Assembly: GCA_024642805.1 (NCBI GenBank)
Contig: JAHEAK010000023.1
Span: forward strand, 1 to 18,384
Reading direction: 5' to 3'
Length of the DNA: 18,384 bases
DNA from: Kofleriaceae bacterium
GTDB taxonomy: Bacteria; Myxococcota_A; Polyangia; Haliangiales; Haliangiaceae
In this document: piece by piece, positions 15,313 through 18,384 of the stretch
How the letters are laid out: every line of letters starts with the position of its first letter
Numbering within the stretch: the first letter of the stretch is position 1
Notes under the pieces: model-generated
What the model was told of the DNA's origin: nothing
The model's input: only the letters and a program-made list of their open reading frames with translations
Databases searched by the model: none
Program-made: the position numbers and the translations under genes

Positions 15313-15909
15313 GTGTCTAAGCTAACGTATTCGATTCTGCTCCTGGGTTGCTACTTCATCCGAATGAGCATCCGCTACGTGTACTCGCGAAGGTATACGC
15401 GCAGTGAGAAAGTTGTGAAGGAGCGCTCGGGCAAGGAGCTGGCCAACTACCTCCTGGCCCAGACCGGCTTTCCTCTACCCATGGCACTGTGGGCGGTCTC
15501 TGATTTCTTCGATTTCGCTCAGCTGGACTTGCCGCTCGCTGCCCGCATGGTGGGCCTGGCCTTCAGCGTTTCAAGTGTGACCCTCTTCTTCTTCGTGCAT
15601 CGCGCCCTCGGTCAGAACTTCTCCCCAGTCCTTGAGATCGATGCCTCGCATACGCTGGTTCGCCATGGGCCCTATGCTCTTGTGCGTCACCCGATGTACA
15701 GCTCGCTCATTCTCTTCGCATTTGGAAATGGCTTGCTCTCGGCGAATCTGGTCGTCTTCGGTGTGCAGCTTGCGACCATCACGACCCTGTGCATCTCGCG
15801 CATCCCCGCCGAGGAGAAGATGCTCGCCAACACCTTTGGCGAGGACTACCAGGTGCTCATGGCCGAAACTCCCAGGCTCTTTCCGCGGCTCCTGCGACGG
15901 CGCTCGTAA
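15313..15909 (+). CDS. Isoprenylcysteine-carboxyl-methyltransferase-like (ICMT/PEMT) membrane protein
   Basis: The product is 198 residues from GTG 15313, with GAGG and a 6-nt spacer. There are about four hydrophobic segments. The C-terminal signature is clear: LVRHGPYALVRHPMYS (H118, R125, H126), RIPAEEKML (Glu167-Glu168) and FGEDYQVLM. In the ICMT/phospholipid-methyltransferase family these residues bind S-adenosylmethionine. Bacterial members methylate lipids or small molecules, and many have no known substrate. It lies 82 bp after the MFS gene on the same strand and is probably the last gene of the group. Downstream is a GC-rich hairpin shared with the convergent operon. Confidence 0.88.
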   Translation: MSKLTYSILLLGCYFIRMSIRYVYSRRYTRSEKVVKERSGKELANYLLAQTGFPLPMALWAVSDFFDFAQLDLPLAARMVGLAFSVSSVTLFFFVHRALGQNFSPVLEIDASHTLVRHGPYALVRHPMYSSLILFAFGNGLLSANLVVFGVQLATITTLCISRIPAEEKMLANTFGEDYQVLMAETPRLFPRLLRRRS

Positions 15910-15973
15910 CGCGCGTAAGCCTAGCCCGCGCAGGCTCATGGGCCGCGCGCTCGGGGCCCCGCGCTCGCACGTG

Positions 15974-15994
15974 GAGCCCTCGCCAGGAGGGCTC
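15974..15994. terminator. GC-rich hairpin between convergent genes
   Basis: GAGCCCTC (15974-15981), a 5-nt loop, then GAGGGCTC (15987-15994) form a perfect 8-bp stem in the 97-bp gap between convergent genes. There is no T-run on either side, so it is an atypical or Rho-assisted bidirectional terminator at best. Confidence 0.45.
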
Positions 15995-16006
15995 ACTATC
16001 GGCCGC

Positions 16007-17278
16007 TTAGGCCTCGGTGAAGAGCTTGGGAACTCGCTCTCCCAGGCTCTTCATGGCCTCGCTCCACGGGCTGCCAGAGGGATCATCGACGTCCGTGGTC
16101 TCGAAGAGCTCTTGTCGGGCCGGCAAAAGCTCGACGTCGATGTCGAGCTGCGCGCCAACGCGATGAATGGTCATGACACAGCGATCGCCAACCTCCTTGT
16201 TGACTAAGGCGTCTTGCCAGGCGGCGGCGGACCTGAGCTGCACGCCATCGAGCTTGAGCAGCTCATCGGCGACACCGATGCCACTTTTGGCAAGGGATCC
16301 TTGATGGTCGATGGCCTGAATCTGCAGGTTGCCGCGGGCACTGGTCGTGAGGAGCGGAATGCCGAGGCTCAGGTGCTTGGACATGAGTCCGATCGCCGGT
16401 GCCGGCGAGCTCACGATCGACTCGATGAGGGCTCCTTTGACCATCCACTCGCCGATGAGCTCGAGAACACGCGCGGGCTGTGCGCCATATTCTTCTGCAA
16501 AGTGCTTGGCCAGCTCGGCGCCTGTCGAGCGTCCCAAACAGGCATCGAAGAGCAGTCTGGCACCGGGACTCAAGAGCTGCATCTGGTGCTTGACCAGTGG
16601 AGAGGGAATCCAGACCAGAGCCGCCGTGTGTCCAGGGACGACCTTGCCTTTGAGGGGATCCGCGCTGCGTATCCATTCCGAAAGATCGACCTCGCTGTGC
16701 ACCACGCTCACTTGCGGCGTTCGGCAGGGACGGCTCTCCGCGACCTGTGCTGCGCTGGGCGCTTGGCTCGGAAGCGGACGCCATGCAGCTTCCGGAATGG
16801 AGGCCGTGCGCCCATAGACGCGAACGATTTCCATTTCGAAGGCCAAGAGCTCCTTGAGATAGGCAGGCGTAAAGCGACGCTTCATCACGCGCGAGGTCAC
16901 GTAGCCGCCAAAGCGCTCGACTTCCGCGATGGTATTGAAGCCGAGCACCTTCCAGTGAAAGAAAGCCAGGTACTCGAAGGTGATGTCCTGAAGCCAGTCG
17001 TCGTCGCCCTTGGTCAAGAGGCGCACGGTGCGGGGCAGGCGGTGGCTCACGGTCTCGGCCGTCTGCATGGCCGAGCGAAAGCGCAGGTTCTCCATCATCC
17101 AACGCACACCTCGCTCGGCGCGGAACTTGGCCAAGAGTTCACGCTCGCGCTCCGTGATGCGATAGCCCTGTGTCTTGACCAACTCGTCGAGAGAGTCGCT
17201 CATCATGGCGGCGTAGAGCGACTCGTCCTGGATGAGTCTGGTCCAGACCGCGTAGGCTTCTTCCGAACCAAAGTCCAT
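16007..17278 (-). CDS. MbnC/HvfC-like DUF692 partner with leader-like N-terminus and C-terminal PDZ-like domain
   Basis: The product is 423 residues; ATG 17278 shares one base with the upstream stop (TGATG). The open frame to 17425 lies wholly inside the DUF692 gene and is not real. Residues ~1-55 (LIQDESLYAAMMSDSL, DELVKTQGY, ITERERELLAKF) form short helices like those of Nif11-type leaders or LigA-like domains. Residues ~75-160 include LPRTVRLL and FTPAYLKELLAFEMEIVRVY, matching the HvfC (DUF2063) pattern of P-x-Y-L-x-x-L-A-x-x-E. Residues ~217-290 (AALVWIPSPLV, LLSPGARLLFDACLGRSTG, LIGEWMVKGALI) look like the HvfC/PqqD-type winged-helix end, a peptide-binding fold. Residues ~305-386 (IDHQGSLAKSGIGVADELL, KLDGVQL) look like a PDZ domain. 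Partners of DUF692 enzymes present the substrate peptide; the PDZ extension is unusual. No signal peptide. Confidence 0.72.
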   Translation of the reverse strand: MDFGSEEAYAVWTRLIQDESLYAAMMSDSLDELVKTQGYRITERERELLAKFRAERGVRWMMENLRFRSAMQTAETVSHRLPRTVRLLTKGDDDWLQDITFEYLAFFHWKVLGFNTIAEVERFGGYVTSRVMKRRFTPAYLKELLAFEMEIVRVYGRTASIPEAAWRPLPSQAPSAAQVAESRPCRTPQVSVVHSEVDLSEWIRSADPLKGKVVPGHTAALVWIPSPLVKHQMQLLSPGARLLFDACLGRSTGAELAKHFAEEYGAQPARVLELIGEWMVKGALIESIVSSPAPAIGLMSKHLSLGIPLLTTSARGNLQIQAIDHQGSLAKSGIGVADELLKLDGVQLRSAAAWQDALVNKEVGDRCVMTIHRVGAQLDIDVELLPARQELFETTDVDDPSGSPWSEAMKSLGERVPKLFTEA

Positions 17279-18192
17279 CAGTGCGCCCCCTCGCGGGCCG
17301 CTTCGCCTAGCTTTGCCTCCCACATGGTGCGGGCTTTGCCGAGGTCGTGAGAAATCATCTTGCCCCACTCCGGTGTCACTTGCTTGGCGCTCGGCGTGTG
17401 CCTGGCGCCCTGGGCTTCGAGGCACACGGCTTTGAGGTTGGGGGCTCGATCGAGTACGTAGTCGAGCATCTTCCAGACTTCATCTGGCACGTAGTCGTTG
17501 TGAAAATCGTGATACCAATCTTCGATGGGCTCACCACCCGCCAGATGAATCTCCACGACTCGATCGAGAGGTATGGTGCGCAGGTACTTCCAGGCATCGT
17601 AGCCCTCGAAGTTGACGGAATTGGCGTAGATGTTGTGCAGGTCGAGGAGCATGTGCGTGCCGGCCTTCATCATGATTTCCGAAATGAAATCTGCTTCGGC
17701 GATGGTCGAGCCGGGGAAGGGAGCGTAGTAGAAGGCGTTCTCGTGGATAACGGGCATGCCGAAGAGGTCCTGCAGCTTGGCGGCTCGACCCGCCACGCGC
17801 TCGATTTCGCTCTTGGTGAATTGCAGTGGCGACGACCACATGTACGAAGACGCCCGGTCGCCGAAGAGCATGTGGTCGGCATACCAGGGTGACTTCATGG
17901 CGTGCGCCACCGGGTTGTGTCGCAGGTGCGCACGCGTGCTCTCCACCGGATCGAAACCGAACTCGGCCCCGTAGTTGCCGTGGGCAATGAGTGGAAGCAC
18001 CTCCATCATCGCGTCGATGACGGGGCGAGCCTCGGGCTCGATGGCGTAGCAAGAATCGACGGGCCCGGCAAAGGTGTCACAGAGCACCTCGCCAAAATCC
18101 ATCTGGATACCCTTGAGGCTGAGTGTCGAGGTGAAGATGGTGTGGTTCAGCTGCAACCCGACGCCTGCGCGCGGAATCGATTCGATTGCCAT
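17278..18192 (-). CDS. DUF692 (MNIO, MbnB/HvfB-like) multinuclear iron oxygenase
   Basis: The product is 304 residues from ATG 18192, preceded by GAAAGGCGAG at a good distance; a GTG at 18252 is in frame but weaker. DUF692/UPF0276 landmarks are in order: GVGLQLNH (10-17), AHGNYG (His71), ADHMLF (His107, usually SEHLAW), HENAFYY (Glu151), LLLDLHNIYANS (Asp184, Asn187), VEIHLAGG (His216), HDFHNDYV (Asp229, His231) and CLEAQG (Glu259). These match the TIM-barrel residues that bind two or three irons in MbnB and its relatives. Known members oxidise Cys (and some other residues) in RiPP peptides to oxazolone-thioamide, thiooxazole or related products. It is coupled by TGATG to a probable partner protein. 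No precursor peptide gene is adjacent within the window. Confidence 0.9.
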   Translation of the reverse strand: MAIESIPRAGVGLQLNHTIFTSTLSLKGIQMDFGEVLCDTFAGPVDSCYAIEPEARPVIDAMMEVLPLIAHGNYGAEFGFDPVESTRAHLRHNPVAHAMKSPWYADHMLFGDRASSYMWSSPLQFTKSEIERVAGRAAKLQDLFGMPVIHENAFYYAPFPGSTIAEADFISEIMMKAGTHMLLDLHNIYANSVNFEGYDAWKYLRTIPLDRVVEIHLAGGEPIEDWYHDFHNDYVPDEVWKMLDYVLDRAPNLKAVCLEAQGARHTPSAKQVTPEWGKMISHDLGKARTMWEAKLGEAAREGAH

Positions 18193-18266
18193 GAAGCTCG
18201 CCTTTCGAATAGTTGCAGCCGTGGCAGAGTCGAGTCCGCCACTGAGCTGCACATGAGGTAAACTCT

Positions 18267-18297
18267 ATTGTACAAGTAGATCGTCGAGTCGTGTCTA
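18267..18297 (-). promoter_or_regulatory. Candidate sigma70-type promoter for the DUF692 operon
   Basis: On the minus strand, TAGACA (18297-18292, consensus TTGACA) and TACAAT (18272-18267, consensus TATAAT) are separated by 19 bp, slightly long. Transcription would begin near 18260, giving a leader of about 70 nt before ATG 18192. If correct, the DUF692 gene is first in its operon. Confidence 0.4.
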
Positions 18298-18339
18298 GTT
18301 ACTCCCATCGCAAGTTCGCTACACTTCCCGAAAGGGGCG

Positions 18340-18384
18340 ATGCAGGACGGTGGACGTCTTACGCACGATAACCGACGCGCACCT
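18340..18384 (+). CDS. Possible start of a divergent gene, cut by the window edge
   Basis: AAAGGGG at 18331-18337 precedes ATG 18340, and also GTG 18350 in another frame (VDVLRTITDAH). Both frames stay open to the edge, only 11-15 codons. Too short to identify; the ribosome-binding-like string is the only support. Confidence 0.25.
   Translation, partial: MQDGGRLTHDNRRAP

Noticed and set aside
16214..17350. 378-codon plus-strand frame opposite the DUF692 partner
   Set aside because: Antisense to a gene supported by coupling and domain pattern; low-complexity composition and no recognisable motif.
18147..18254. 35-codon minus-strand ORF (starts MCSSVADST) upstream of DUF692, considered as a RiPP precursor
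   Set aside because: It overlaps the DUF692 start in another frame, has only two Cys, no leader-like pattern and no clear Shine-Dalgarno sequence.

Overview
The window is GC-rich and densely coded, with GTG and ATG starts. Its content is what one expects of a Myxococcota- or Bradymonadota-like ('deltaproteobacterial') genome: a Ser/Thr kinase fused to a membrane segment and kinesin-light-chain-type TPRs, a VWA-type lipoprotein, an Asp-box beta-propeller protein and a XylR/V4R-type AAA+ regulator. This lineage call is inference from gene types; no rRNA, tRNA or taxonomic marker gene is visible. I saw no insertion sequences, CRISPR arrays or integrases.

Layout. (1) 2-2907, plus strand: a 5'-truncated exported beta-propeller protein overlaps (ATGA) a small exported protein. 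The two share a related C-terminal domain. (2) 2959-6159, minus strand: a VWA-like lipoprotein is followed by an M14 zinc carboxypeptidase. Between them is a 15-bp tandem repeat that iterates the lipoprotein's own stop codon. (3) 6310-6600, plus: a possible small membrane protein. (4) 6610-9123, minus: an XylR_N-V4R-AAA+-Fis regulator with eroded ATPase motifs, then an unrecognised 293-residue protein. (5) 9124-9496: a divergent regulatory region. (6) 9497-12379, plus: the kinase-TPR protein. (7) 12458-15909, plus: a run of four genes, namely a GNAT-like acyltransferase with a Cys cluster, a nucleotidyltransferase, an MFS transporter and an isoprenylcysteine-methyltransferase-like membrane enzyme. 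(8) 16007-18192, minus: a DUF692 (MNIO, MbnB/HvfB-like) iron enzyme and a translationally coupled partner. The partner looks like an MbnC/HvfC-type protein carrying an extra N-terminal leader-like helical segment and a C-terminal PDZ-like domain.

The most interesting element is the last one. DUF692 enzymes normally work with an HvfC/MbnC partner on a small RiPP precursor. Here the partner is enlarged by a PDZ-like module and no separate precursor gene is visible. The divergent AAA+ regulator with a GAFPGA loop and the four-gene 12458-15909 cluster also deserve attention. All family calls rest on motifs read by eye; no database search was run.
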